From the NCBI RefSeq assembly GCF_943913955.1, contig NZ_CALUAE010000011.1:1-64000 (forward strand): 64,000 nt of DNA. The letters are read 5' to 3'. The notes below the pieces were generated by a model. The model was not told where the DNA came from and did not search any database. It saw nothing but the letters and a program-made list of their open reading frames with translations. Positions within the stretch are counted from its first letter, which is position 1; the number at the start of each line of letters is the position of its first letter. Below, piece after piece: positions 26,109 through 35,033 of this stretch. The translations under genes were made by a program, and so were the position numbers. The stretch is from Mycolicibacterium bacteremicum (GTDB taxonomy: Bacteria > Actinomycetota > Actinomycetes > Mycobacteriales > Mycobacteriaceae).

Positions 26109-27216
26109 TCTGTGTGCGCCCACCTTCGAACAGCTTGCTGAGCGACTGGGGTTCAGCTGCGCCGAGGCCGGTGGACTGGTCGAATTGCGCAGCCCGTTCG
26201 CGTTGGAGAACTGGACGTTGCCGGTGCTGGAGCTGACCGTCGTCGTCGGAGCCGTGCTGGCTCTGGTGTACGCGGTGATCCGGTTACGGCGGCACGGTGA
26301 CGCGACCAATCTGGTGCTGTGGTTCGGCGCCATCGCCTACCTGCTGATCATCGAACCGCCGCTGTACTTCCCGGCCGCCTTCGGTATCGAGGAACACGTC
26401 GACACGATGTTCGCGCACAACGTGTTCACCGTCGAATTCCTGTGGGGCAGACTGCCGCTCTACATCGTGGCGATCTATCCGATGATGGCCACCATCGCCT
26501 TCGAGATCGTGCGCACCCTCGGGGTGTTCCGGCGGTACGGCACCCTGGTCGGCGCGGTGTGCGTCGGATTCGTGCACCACGCCTTCTATGAGATCTTCGA
26601 TCATCTGGGCCCGCAGCTGCGCTGGTGGGAGTGGACGTTGGAGCACCCGCTCAACCAGCCCTTCCTGGACTCGGTGCCACTGCCCAGTGTCGTGGTGTTC
26701 GCCGCGCTGTGGCCGATGTCGCTGGCCTTCTGCGTGCAGTTCTTCGTCGGACGACACGTGGACCGCGGCCGACGCTTCACCGGCGGTCAGATCCTGTGGC
26801 GCACGATCGTTGTGGGCCTGTTGGCGTCCATCGGTACGGTGTTGCTGCCCGCGCCGGCGACGGTGATCGGCTCGTTCACGAACTTCACCGTGATGGGTGT
26901 GGTGTACGCATTGGAGTTGGTGGTCATCGCCGTCGTGGCGGTACCGGTGCTGTACAAGCAGTGGCAGCGGTTGCGCAACACCGCCGCCTCGGCCACCGAG
27001 GCCCGCTATGTGAATCCGCCGATGATCCGGTACGGCGTGTTCTATCTGGCGGTGATGGCCGTGCTGTGGGCGACGGCGCTGCCGGCGTACTTCGGAGCGG
27101 TCGACGGCGTCACCGGCAACGGCGATCCGGTGGGCAACCTTGCCTACACCGTGCTGTGCTTCGTCATCGCCGGCCTGAGCGCGGCTGCGGCACTGATGGT
27201 TTCGACGGCGGCCTAG
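26101..27216 (+). CDS. Multi-pass membrane protein of unknown function
   Basis: A 371-aa integral membrane protein with about eight or nine hydrophobic helices, beginning near residue 38 (TVVVGAVLALVYAVI) and ending with FVIAGLSAAAALMV. Charged and aromatic residues cluster in loops such as HHAFYEIFDHLGPQLRWWEW, which contains His, Glu and Asp that might bind a metal. I recognise no family. Its start overlaps the metal-dependent hydrolase by 8 bp, so the two likely act together. A very strong hairpin follows its stop. Confidence 0.75.
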   Translation: MSDLCAPTFEQLAERLGFSCAEAGGLVELRSPFALENWTLPVLELTVVVGAVLALVYAVIRLRRHGDATNLVLWFGAIAYLLIIEPPLYFPAAFGIEEHVDTMFAHNVFTVEFLWGRLPLYIVAIYPMMATIAFEIVRTLGVFRRYGTLVGAVCVGFVHHAFYEIFDHLGPQLRWWEWTLEHPLNQPFLDSVPLPSVVVFAALWPMSLAFCVQFFVGRHVDRGRRFTGGQILWRTIVVGLLASIGTVLLPAPATVIGSFTNFTVMGVVYALELVVIAVVAVPVLYKQWQRLRNTAASATEARYVNPPMIRYGVFYLAVMAVLWATALPAYFGAVDGVTGNGDPVGNLAYTVLCFVIAGLSAAAALMVSTAA

Positions 27217-27259
27217 CCGGTCAGGCAGACCGCCACGGTGTACTGAGGTCCGCCGAGAA

Positions 27260-27305
27260 GACGCATGTACCCCTGAAAACCGGTGTTTTCAGGGGTACAC
27301 GCGTC
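27260..27305. terminator. Strong bidirectional hairpin after the membrane protein gene
   Basis: TGTACCCCTGAAAAC pairs perfectly with GTTTTCAGGGGTACA (15 bp, CGGT loop). After one mismatch GACGC/GCGTC extends the stem by 5 bp. It sits between convergent genes ending at 27216 (plus) and 27323 (minus). No T-run follows on either strand. Confidence 0.8.
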
Positions 27306-27322
27306 TGCTCGCGAGGGAGAGG

Positions 27323-28162
27323 TCAGGCCCCGGTGTAGGTGGCGGGATCCGGGCGGTACCGGGTGCCGTTGTCCAGCCCGGTCAGCGCGGCCAGGTGATC
27401 GGCGGTCAGCTCGAAGTCGAACACGTCGAAATTCTCGGCGATGCGCTCCGGCTTCGACGACCTCGCGACCACCGAGTTGTCGAGTTGCAGATTCCAACGG
27501 ATCAGCACCTGCGCCGGCGTCTTTCCGTACTCGGCCGCGATCGAGGTGACCGTCGGGTTGTCCAACAGCTTGCCGACACCGAGCGGGCTGTAGGCCTGCG
27601 TGACGATGCTGTGCTCGGCGTGCGCCGCCCGCTGCTCGGTCTGCACGAGCTGCGGGTGCAGCTCGACCTGGTTGACCGTCGGCGCCACGAAGGACAGGGC
27701 GATGATGTTGTTCAGATCCTCGGGCGTGAAGTTCGCGACACCGATGGACTTGGTCAGCCCGTCTTCCCGGAGCTTCATCAGCCCGCCCCAGCTGTCGACG
27801 TACTTGCTGCTGTCGCCGGCGGGCCAGTGGATGAGGTACAGGTCCACGTAGTCCAGGCCGAGCCGCTCCAGGCTGGCCCGCCCGGCATCTTGGGAGGCCT
27901 GGAAGCCCTGGTCCGCGGTGGCCAGCTTGGTGGTGACGAAGATCTCGGCGCGGGGCACACCCGAGGCTGCGATGGCGCGCCCCACGCCGGCCTCATTGCC
28001 ATAGGCAGCAGCGGTATCGATAAGGCGCACACCGATTTCCAGCGCGGCGGCAACCGCCCGCTCGGCCTCGGTGTCGGTCAGCTCGCCCACCCCGATGCCG
28101 AGAACCGGAATCGTGTTCTCGTCGTTCAAACCGATATTGGGCACCGCTGCTGCCGATGTCAT
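27323..28162 (-). CDS. Aldo-keto reductase (first of a tandem pair)
   Basis: NADPH-dependent carbonyl reductase of 279 aa with a TIM-barrel fold. The catalytic tetrad is visible: Asp in RLIDTAAAYGNE, the following Tyr, Lys in FVTTKLAT and His in YLIHWP. The cofactor-binding end is IRWNLQLDNSVVARSSKPER. It follows the second reductase gene by 7 bp on the minus strand, and the two are clearly paralogous (shared VDLYLIHWP and GKTPAQVLIRW). M. tuberculosis has a single gene, Rv2971, at this place. The substrate is unknown; relatives reduce alpha-dicarbonyls such as methylglyoxal. Confidence 0.93.
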   Translation of the reverse strand: MTSAAAVPNIGLNDENTIPVLGIGVGELTDTEAERAVAAALEIGVRLIDTAAAYGNEAGVGRAIAASGVPRAEIFVTTKLATADQGFQASQDAGRASLERLGLDYVDLYLIHWPAGDSSKYVDSWGGLMKLREDGLTKSIGVANFTPEDLNNIIALSFVAPTVNQVELHPQLVQTEQRAAHAEHSIVTQAYSPLGVGKLLDNPTVTSIAAEYGKTPAQVLIRWNLQLDNSVVARSSKPERIAENFDVFDFELTADHLAALTGLDNGTRYRPDPATYTGA

Positions 28163-28169
28163 GTCCTAC

Positions 28170-29009
28170 CTATCCTGTGAAGTTGAAGGTGCGTGGGTCG
28201 GGACCCAGCCGGGTGCCGTCATCGAGTGACGCGATGGACGCGGTGTCCTGCTCGGTCAACTCGAAGTCGAACACGTCGAAGTTACTCGCTATCCGATCGG
28301 GGTTCACCGACTTCGGGATGACGATATTACCCAGCTGCAGATGCCACCTGATCAGCACCTGGGCTGGTGTTTTACCGTGCGCTTCGGCGACGGCGGTCAC
28401 CGCGGGGTCGTCGAGCAAACCGCCCTGGCCCAGTGGGCTCCAGGCCTCGGTGGCGATGCCGAGTTCGGCGTGCAGATCACGTAGTTCCTGCTGGGGCAGC
28501 CGCGGGTGCAGCTCGATCTGGTTGACCGCGGGCACGATGCCGGTGCTGTCGATGAGGGTGCGCAGGTGCTCGGGAGCGAAGTTGCTGACGCCGATCGAGC
28601 GCACCCGGCCGTCCTCGCGCAGCTTGGCCAGCGCCTTGAAACTCTCCACATACAGGTTGATCTCGGGCAGCGGCCAGTGGATGAGGTACAGGTCCACGTA
28701 GTCGACGTCGAGGCGCTGCGCGCTGGCATCGAAGGCCTTCAACGCCTTGTCGTAGCCCTGTTCGGAGTTCCACAGCTTGGTGACCAGGTAGATGTCCTCG
28801 CGCGGCACGCCGGAGGACTTCAGGCCCTGCCCGACCTCGGTCTCGTTCTGATACGCCGCGGCGGTGTCGATGTGGCGGTAGCCGGTGCGCAGGGCGCTCT
28901 CGACGGCACGTCTGGTGTCCTCAGGCGGGGTCTGCCAGACTCCCAACCCGACCGTAGGGATCGAAATTCCGTCGTTCAGCAACAGTGTGGGATGTGAAGG
29001 GGCAGTCAT
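28170..29009 (-). CDS. Aldo-keto reductase (second of a tandem pair)
   Basis: A 279-aa paralogue of the downstream gene, again with Asp/Tyr in RHIDTAAAYQNE, Lys in LVTKLWNSEQ, His in YLIHWPLPE and the NADPH site VIPKSVNPDR. I chose the ATG at 29009 (MTAPSHPTLLLNDGI). The open frame reaches 29324, but that part is antisense to lipN and unlike the family. This start codon shares bases with the divergent lipN start, so the two messages must overlap or at least one is leaderless; no ribosome site is visible in front of this ATG. Confidence 0.9.
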   Translation of the reverse strand: MTAPSHPTLLLNDGISIPTVGLGVWQTPPEDTRRAVESALRTGYRHIDTAAAYQNETEVGQGLKSSGVPREDIYLVTKLWNSEQGYDKALKAFDASAQRLDVDYVDLYLIHWPLPEINLYVESFKALAKLREDGRVRSIGVSNFAPEHLRTLIDSTGIVPAVNQIELHPRLPQQELRDLHAELGIATEAWSPLGQGGLLDDPAVTAVAEAHGKTPAQVLIRWHLQLGNIVIPKSVNPDRIASNFDVFDFELTEQDTASIASLDDGTRLGPDPRTFNFTG

Positions 29010-30090
29010 GACACAGAGTCTGCCAGCGCGGCAGAACCCGAGTCGGTTGCGGCTGAAGTTCGCGACCGTCGCCAGCCGGGTGTCGGTACCGGTGCTGGCG
29101 CGCATCCCGGACCCGGCCAAACGGCTGCTGATGGGTCGACGCTCGGTGACCATCGACGGCAACACCCTCGACACCAGCCTGCAACTGCTGCTGACCGCCC
29201 AGCGCGCGTCGGGCATCGGCGGGCTCGTGGCCAGCGAGGACGTCACCGTCGCCCGCCGCCAGCTCGACGCGGCCTCTGCTGCCTTCGGCACCGACATCGT
29301 CGTGCCGACGGACGACTTCTCCATCGCCGGGCCGGCCGGCCCGCTGAAGGTGCGCCACTACCGCGCCGCGGCCGGCGCGCCGCTGCTGGTTTTTCTTCAC
29401 GGTGGCGGATTCGTCGTCGGGAGCTTCGCGACGCATGACGGCTTCTGCCGCCGGTTGTGCCAGGACGCCGGTGTCCATGTGCTGGCCGTCGACTACCGGC
29501 TCGCGCCCGAGCACAAGGCACCTGCTGCCGGCGAGGACTGCTACGCCGCCTACGAGTGGGCGCTCGAGCATGCCGCCGAGCTCGGGGCCGACCCCCACCG
29601 GGTGGCCGTCGGCGGTGACAGTGCCGGCGGCAATCTCGCCGCCGTGGTGACCCAGACCGCGCGTGACCGCGGCGCCCGGCTGCCGGCCCTGCAGGTACTG
29701 ATCTACCCGATGGTCGACCCGGTCGGCGAGACCGTCTCCCGGTCGTTGTTCGCCGAGGGGTACTTCCTCACCAAGGCCGATATCGAATGGTTCGACCACC
29801 ACTATGTGGTGGGCTCCGGCGTCGACCATGACGATCCGCGGGTCGCGCCCCTGCACGCCGCCGACCTGTCCGGACTGTCACCGGCGCTGGTGGTGACCGC
29901 CGGTTTCGATCCGCTGCGCGACGAGGGCAGGGCCTACGCCGAGGCGCTGGCCGCGGCCGGTGTGCCGGTCGACCGGCGCGAGTACGGCTCGCTGGTGCAC
30001 GCGTTCATCAATTTCTTCCCGCTCGGCGGCGACAGTGAACTCGCCGTGGCCGACCTCACCTCGGCGCTGCGGGCCCATCTGAGCCGGTAG
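29008..30090 (+). CDS. lipN: LipN-like carboxylesterase (hormone-sensitive lipase family)
   Basis: A 360-aa alpha/beta hydrolase of family IV, orthologous in position and sequence to M. tuberculosis LipN (Rv2970c). The oxyanion-hole motif is FLHGGGFVVGS, the nucleophile elbow GGDSAGGNLAAVV, and the acid and base are likely in TAGFDPLRDEG and LVHAFINF. It hydrolyses short-chain esters. I chose the ATG at 29008 (MTQSLPARQ), eight bases after GAAGGGG; the M. tuberculosis protein begins MTKSL. The start codon overlaps that of the divergent reductase (CATG). The dsbA gene begins 10 bp after the stop. Confidence 0.92.
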   Translation: MTQSLPARQNPSRLRLKFATVASRVSVPVLARIPDPAKRLLMGRRSVTIDGNTLDTSLQLLLTAQRASGIGGLVASEDVTVARRQLDAASAAFGTDIVVPTDDFSIAGPAGPLKVRHYRAAAGAPLLVFLHGGGFVVGSFATHDGFCRRLCQDAGVHVLAVDYRLAPEHKAPAAGEDCYAAYEWALEHAAELGADPHRVAVGGDSAGGNLAAVVTQTARDRGARLPALQVLIYPMVDPVGETVSRSLFAEGYFLTKADIEWFDHHYVVGSGVDHDDPRVAPLHAADLSGLSPALVVTAGFDPLRDEGRAYAEALAAAGVPVDRREYGSLVHAFINFFPLGGDSELAVADLTSALRAHLSR

Positions 30091-30100
30091 GCTGCATTCC

Positions 30101-30832
30101 GTGGCGAACAAACCGAAGAAGCAGGCCAGTTACGACTTGAAGGCCGCTGACCGCAAGCGCAACCTTCTCGTCCAGATTGGGCTGACCTCCGTCGTCGTGC
30201 TGTTCGCAGTGGCGCTGGTGCTCTGGATCGTGCTGAACGGCGAGGCCAACCCCGAGTCCGGAGAGGCCCGCGCGGTCCGCGTCGAGTCCAGCGACGTGAT
30301 CAAGAACGACGACGGCGTCGAGCCCAAGGCGGTGCTCTCGGTCTATGAGGATCCGCTCTGCCCGCACTGCGGCGCCTTCGAGAAGGCCTTCGGCCAGACG
30401 ATCAACGAGCTCATCGACAAGGGCGTGATCGCGGTCGACTACTACATGGTCGGCATCCTGGACGCCGCCTCGAACCAGAACTACTCCTCGCGGGCCAGCG
30501 GCGCGGCCTACTGCGTGGCCGACGAATCGGTCGAGGCGTTCCGCCGCTTCCACGGCGCCCTCTACGCCCAGCAGCCCTCCGAGGTCGGCGGCGCGTACCC
30601 GACCAATGCGCAGCTGATCGAGACGGCGCGGCAGGCCGGCGCAGCCGGCGGTGTGCCGGAGTGCATCGACAAGGAGCGCTACGTCGAGATGGCCGCCGGG
30701 ATGGCCGCCGCCACCAAGATCAACGCCACCCCGACCGTCCGCCTCAACGGTGAGGACTACCAATACAGCACGCCCGAGGCTCTGGTCGGAAAGATCAAGG
30801 AGATCGTCGGCGACGTCCCGGGCCTGCCGTGA
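30101..30832 (+). CDS. dsbA: DsbA-like disulfide oxidoreductase (Rv2969c family)
   Basis: A membrane-anchored thiol oxidase that puts disulfides into exported proteins. The 243-aa protein has a cytoplasmic basic N-terminus, one membrane helix (about residues 25-47) and a thioredoxin/DsbA domain. The redox motif is CPHC in YEDPLCPHCGAFEKAF, the cis-proline loop INATPTVRLNG, and an extra cysteine pair (AAYCVAD, VPECIDK) is typical of mycobacterial DsbA. The partner VKOR gene overlaps its stop by 4 bp. The GTG at 30101 has no ribosome site but lies seven bases after TAGGCT. Confidence 0.95.
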   Translation: MANKPKKQASYDLKAADRKRNLLVQIGLTSVVVLFAVALVLWIVLNGEANPESGEARAVRVESSDVIKNDDGVEPKAVLSVYEDPLCPHCGAFEKAFGQTINELIDKGVIAVDYYMVGILDAASNQNYSSRASGAAYCVADESVEAFRRFHGALYAQQPSEVGGAYPTNAQLIETARQAGAAGGVPECIDKERYVEMAAGMAAATKINATPTVRLNGEDYQYSTPEALVGKIKEIVGDVPGLP

Positions 30833-31446
30833 CGGTCGCTGCCGACATCGAATCGACCGAGTCCCCGGTCGAACCCGGCGGCGTACGTAGATCCAGTGCC
30901 ATCGGTGTGCTCATCGCCGGCGTGCTCGGCCTGGCCGCAGCCGCCACGCTGACCATCGAGAAGATCGAGATCCTGATCGATCCGAGCTACGTGCCGTCGT
31001 GCAGCCTCAACCCGGTGCTGTCCTGCGGATCGGTGATGACCACCCCGCAGGCCTCGGTCTTCGGCTTCCCGAACTCGCTGATCGGCATCGTCGCCTTCAC
31101 CGTGGTGCTGGTGAGCGGTGTGTTGGCGCTGGCCAGGGTCGCCCTGCCGCGCTGGTACTGGTCCGGCCTGGCGATCGGGAGCGCACTCGGCGTCGTCTTC
31201 GTGCACTGGCTGATCTACCAGAGCCTGTACCGCATCGGGGCGTTGTGCCCCTACTGCATGGTCGTCTGGGCCGTCACGATCCCGCTACTGGTCATCGTCA
31301 CGTCCATCGCCCTGCGCGGTGAGACCGCGACAGGTCCCGGCCGCATCCTCTACGACTGGCGATGGTCGCTGGTGGCGCTCTGGGTCACCGCCGTGCTGCT
31401 GCTGATCCTCGTCCGCTTCTGGAGCTACTGGTCGACGCTGCTGTAA
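30829..31446 (+). CDS. Vitamin K epoxide reductase homologue (VKOR)
   Basis: A 205-aa integral membrane quinone reductase that re-oxidises DsbA and passes electrons to menaquinone, replacing DsbB in mycobacteria (Rv2968c). The four essential cysteines are present: the loop pair in SCSLNPVLSCGSV and the CXXC in GALCPYCMVVW. About five membrane helices are seen. The GTG start overlaps the dsbA stop, so the pair is co-translated. The 167-bp gap to pyc holds a separate promoter region. Confidence 0.95.
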   Translation: MTVAADIESTESPVEPGGVRRSSAIGVLIAGVLGLAAAATLTIEKIEILIDPSYVPSCSLNPVLSCGSVMTTPQASVFGFPNSLIGIVAFTVVLVSGVLALARVALPRWYWSGLAIGSALGVVFVHWLIYQSLYRIGALCPYCMVVWAVTIPLLVIVTSIALRGETATGPGRILYDWRWSLVALWVTAVLLLILVRFWSYWSTLL

Positions 31447-31541
31447 CCGACGACTCACAGTCGGGGGATATGGCGCGGTGAGCTATCCGCAGGTCAGTAT
31501 CCTCATACCTGCGCCTCAGCCGGTCTGTGGTGTCGCCGTGC

Positions 31542-31557
31542 GCGCCGAATTCGGCGC
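31542..31557. repeat. 16-bp palindrome in the pyc leader
   Basis: GCGCCGAATTCGGCGC is a perfect palindrome located 56 bp before the pyc start codon. TATCCT at 31498-31503 is a possible -10 upstream of it. It could be an operator or an mRNA hairpin. Confidence 0.35.
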
Positions 31558-31613
31558 CCACACCGACTCGCGCCAGGGCCGTCGCGACCCGAAGACGAAG
31601 GAGTAAGAGTTCG

Positions 31614-34600
31614 ATGATTTCGAAACTCTTGGTGGCCAACCGTGGCGAGATCGCCATCCGCGCGTTCCGTGCGGCGACGGAGATGAACATCGCCACGGTC
31701 GCGGTGTATCCGTTCGAGGATCGCAATTCGCTGCACCGGCTGAAGGCCGACGAGTCCTATCAGATCGGTGACGAGGGCCATCCCGTCCGGGCGTATCTGT
31801 CGGTGGAGGAGATCATCCGGGTCGCCAGGCATGCCGGCGCGGATGCGGTGTACCCCGGCTACGGCTTCTTGTCGGAGAACCCGGATCTGGCGCGGGCGTG
31901 TGTTGAGGCCGGGATCACCTTCGTCGGCCCGTCGGCCGATGTGTTGGAGCTGACCGGTAACAAGGCACGCGCGATCGCGGCGGCCAAAGAGGCCGGGCTG
32001 CCGACGTTGGCCTCCTCGGAGCCCTCGGATTCGGTCGATGATCTGGTGGCCGCGGCGGAGTCGATGGACTTCCCGCTGTTCGTCAAGGCGGTCTCCGGTG
32101 GCGGCGGCCGCGGGATGCGCCGCGTCGCCGAGGCGTCCGCGCTGCGCGAGGCCGTCGAGGCGGCCTCGCGGGAGGCCGAGTCGGCGTTCGGGGACGGGCG
32201 GGTCTATCTGGAGCAGGCTGTCGTCAACCCGCGCCATATCGAGGTGCAGATCCTGGCCGACGGCGACGGCAATGTCATGCACCTGTTCGAGCGGGACTGC
32301 AGCCTGCAGCGCCGGCATCAGAAGGTCATCGAGCTCGCTCCGGCGCCGAATCTGGAACCGGAACTGAGGGAACGCATCTGCGCCGACGCCGTGGCTTTTG
32401 CCAGACACATCGGTTACAGCTGCGCCGGCACGGTGGAGTTCCTCCTCGATGAGCGCGGCAGACATGTCTTCATCGAGATGAATCCGCGGATTCAGGTGGA
32501 GCACACGGTGACCGAGGAGATCACCGATGTGGATCTGGTGTCCTCGCAGCTGCGGATCGCGGCCGGGGAGACGCTGGCCGATCTGGGATTGAGTCAGGAC
32601 AATCTGGCGATCCGGGGTGCGGCGATGCAGTGCCGCATCACGACCGAGGATCCGGCCAACGGGTTCCGTCCCGACACCGGCCGGATCACCGCCTACCGCT
32701 CGCCCGGTGGCGCGGGCATCCGGCTCGACGGTGGCACCCACACCGGCGCGGAGATCAGCGCGCACTTCGATTCGATGCTCGTGAAATTGACGTGTCGTGG
32801 AAGGGATTTCACGATGGCCGCGGCTCGTGCGCGGCGCGCGCTGGCCGAGTTCCGGGTGCGCGGTGTGACCACCAACATCCCGTTCCTGCTCGCGGTGATC
32901 GACGATCCGGATTTCCGGGCGGGGCGGGTGACGACGTCGTTCATCGACGAGCGCCCGCAGTTGTTGACCTCGCACACCCCGGCCGATCGCGGCACCAAGA
33001 TCCTGAACTATCTGGCCGATGTGACGGTGAACAAGCCCAACGGGGAACGCCCCTCGACGGTGTACGCGGCTGACAAGCTGCCCCCGTGTGACCTGTCGGT
33101 GGCCCCGCCCGCGGGTTCCAAGGACAAGCTGGTCGAGCTCGGGCCGCAGGGATTTGCGCAGTGGCTCAAAGACTCCCCGGCCCTGGGTGTCACGGATACG
33201 ACGTTTCGTGATGCGCATCAATCGCTGCTGGCGACCCGGGTGCGGTCCAACGGCCTGCTGTTGGTGGCGCCCTACATCGCGCGGTTGACCCCGCAGTTGT
33301 TGTCGGTGGAGTGCTGGGGTGGGGCGACCTACGATGTGGCGCTGCGCTTTTTGAAGGAAGACCCGTGGGAGCGGTTGGCCGCGCTGCGCGAGGCGATGCC
33401 CAACATCTGCCTGCAGATGCTGCTGCGCGGCCGCAACACCGTGGGTTACACGCCCTATCCGGAGTTGGTCACGAGCGCGTTCGTGGACGAGGCGACCGCG
33501 ACCGGGGTGGACATCTTCCGGATCTTCGATGCGTTGAACAACGTGGAGTCGATGCGCCCGGCGATCGACGCGGTCCGGGCCACCGGGTCGGCGGTGGCCG
33601 AGGTGGCGATGTCCTACACCGGGGATCTGAGCAACCCGGCCGAGGATCTGTACACGCTGGACTACTACCTGCGCCTTGCCGAGCAGATCGTGGATGCGGG
33701 CGCGCATGTGTTGGCGATCAAGGACATGGCCGGTCTGTTGCGTCCGCAGGCCGCCACCCGACTCGTCTCGGCGTTGACGCAGCGGTTCGATCTGCCGGTG
33801 CACGTGCACACCCATGACACCCCGGGTGGGCAGCTGGCGACGTATCTGGCGGCGTGGACCGCCGGTGCCTCGGCGGTGGATGGGGCCTCGGCGCCGTTGG
33901 CGGGCACCACGAGTCAGCCCGCACTCTCGGCGATCGTGGCCGCGACCGCACACACCGATCGCGACACCGGTCTGGATCTGGGCGCGGTGTGTGATCTGGA
34001 GCCCTACTGGGAGGCGCTGCGCAAGGTGTACTCCCCGTTCGAGGCCGGGTTGCCCGCGCCGACCGGGCGGGTGTACACCCATGAGATCCCGGGCGGGCAG
34101 CTCTCGAATCTGCGGACCCAGGCCGTCGCGTTGGGGTTCGGTGACCGGTTCGAGGAGATCGAGGATGCCTACGCCGGGGCGGATCGGGTGCTGGGCCGGT
34201 TGGTGAAGGTGACCCCGTCGAGCAAGGTGGTGGGGGATCTGGCGCTGGCGTTGGTGGGTGCCGGCGCCGATGCCGATGAGTTCGCCGCCGACCCGGATCG
34301 CTACGACATCCCCGATAGTGTGATCGGGTTCCTGCGCGGCGAGCTGGGGGATCCGGCCGGGGGCTGGCCGGAACCGTTGCGCAGCAAGGCATTGCAGGGC
34401 CGCGCCGACGCCAAACCGGAAACCCCGCTCTCGGCCGAGGATGAGGCGGCGCTGACTGTCGGCGGACGGCAGCGTCAGGAAACGCTGAACCGGCTGCTGT
34501 TCCCCGGGCCCACCAAGGAATTCCAGGCCCACCGCGACCAGTACGGTGACACCTCGATGTTGAGCGCCAACCAGTTCTTCTACGGGTTGCGCCAGGGTGA

Positions 34601-35033
34601 GGAGCACCGCGTGCAGCTCGAACCCGGCGTGGAATTGCTGATCGGGTTGGAGGCGGTCTCCGAGGCCGACGAGCGCGGGATGCGGACCGTGCTGGCCATT
34701 CTCAACGGTCAGCTGCGTCCGGTGCTGGTGCGCGACCGCAGCATTGCCAGCGATGTCGCCGCGGCGGAGAAGGCCGACAAGTCCAATCCCGACCACATCG
34801 CCGCTCCGTTCGCCGGGGTCGTCACCATCGGGGTGGACACCGGTGACACTGTCGAGGCCGGCCAGACCGTCGCCACCATCGAGGCCATGAAGATGGAGGC
34901 CTCCATCACCGCGCCCAAGGCCGGCACCGTGGCCCGCATCGCCGTCACCGGTACCGCCCAGGTCGAGGGCGGCGACCTGCTGGTGGTCGTGGGTCCGGCC
35001 GGTAAGAGCGAAGCGGCCGGGGATTCAGCCTGA
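31614..35033 (+). CDS. pyc: Pyruvate carboxylase
   Basis: Carboxylates pyruvate to oxaloacetate (anaplerosis). The 1139-aa protein has the full order: biotin carboxylase domain (ISKLLVANRGEIAIRAF; SGGGGRGMRRV; IEMNPRIQVEHTVTEE), carboxyltransferase TIM barrel (VTDTTFRDAHQSLLATRVR; ECWGGATYDVALRF; AIKDMAGLLRP), and the biotin carrier at the C-terminus with the biotinyl lysine in EAMKMEAS. M. tuberculosis Pca (Rv2967c) is 1127 aa. I chose the ATG at 31614, ten bases after AAGGAG; the longer frame from 31527 adds an unrelated leader. The stop overlaps the likely rsmD start. Confidence 0.97.
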   Translation: MISKLLVANRGEIAIRAFRAATEMNIATVAVYPFEDRNSLHRLKADESYQIGDEGHPVRAYLSVEEIIRVARHAGADAVYPGYGFLSENPDLARACVEAGITFVGPSADVLELTGNKARAIAAAKEAGLPTLASSEPSDSVDDLVAAAESMDFPLFVKAVSGGGGRGMRRVAEASALREAVEAASREAESAFGDGRVYLEQAVVNPRHIEVQILADGDGNVMHLFERDCSLQRRHQKVIELAPAPNLEPELRERICADAVAFARHIGYSCAGTVEFLLDERGRHVFIEMNPRIQVEHTVTEEITDVDLVSSQLRIAAGETLADLGLSQDNLAIRGAAMQCRITTEDPANGFRPDTGRITAYRSPGGAGIRLDGGTHTGAEISAHFDSMLVKLTCRGRDFTMAAARARRALAEFRVRGVTTNIPFLLAVIDDPDFRAGRVTTSFIDERPQLLTSHTPADRGTKILNYLADVTVNKPNGERPSTVYAADKLPPCDLSVAPPAGSKDKLVELGPQGFAQWLKDSPALGVTDTTFRDAHQSLLATRVRSNGLLLVAPYIARLTPQLLSVECWGGATYDVALRFLKEDPWERLAALREAMPNICLQMLLRGRNTVGYTPYPELVTSAFVDEATATGVDIFRIFDALNNVESMRPAIDAVRATGSAVAEVAMSYTGDLSNPAEDLYTLDYYLRLAEQIVDAGAHVLAIKDMAGLLRPQAATRLVSALTQRFDLPVHVHTHDTPGGQLATYLAAWTAGASAVDGASAPLAGTTSQPALSAIVAATAHTDRDTGLDLGAVCDLEPYWEALRKVYSPFEAGLPAPTGRVYTHEIPGGQLSNLRTQAVALGFGDRFEEIEDAYAGADRVLGRLVKVTPSSKVVGDLALALVGAGADADEFAADPDRYDIPDSVIGFLRGELGDPAGGWPEPLRSKALQGRADAKPETPLSAEDEAALTVGGRQRQETLNRLLFPGPTKEFQAHRDQYGDTSMLSANQFFYGLRQGEEHRVQLEPGVELLIGLEAVSEADERGMRTVLAILNGQLRPVLVRDRSIASDVAAAEKADKSNPDHIAAPFAGVVTIGVDTGDTVEAGQTVATIEAMKMEASITAPKAGTVARIAVTGTAQVEGGDLLVVVGPAGKSEAAGDSA

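Noticed and set aside
31503..34796. 1097-codon open frame on the minus strand opposite pyc
   Set aside because: Its translation is rich in Arg/His/Gly/Gln with no domain, and it mirrors a clearly real pyc gene. Long antisense frames are expected where third positions are nearly all G or C.
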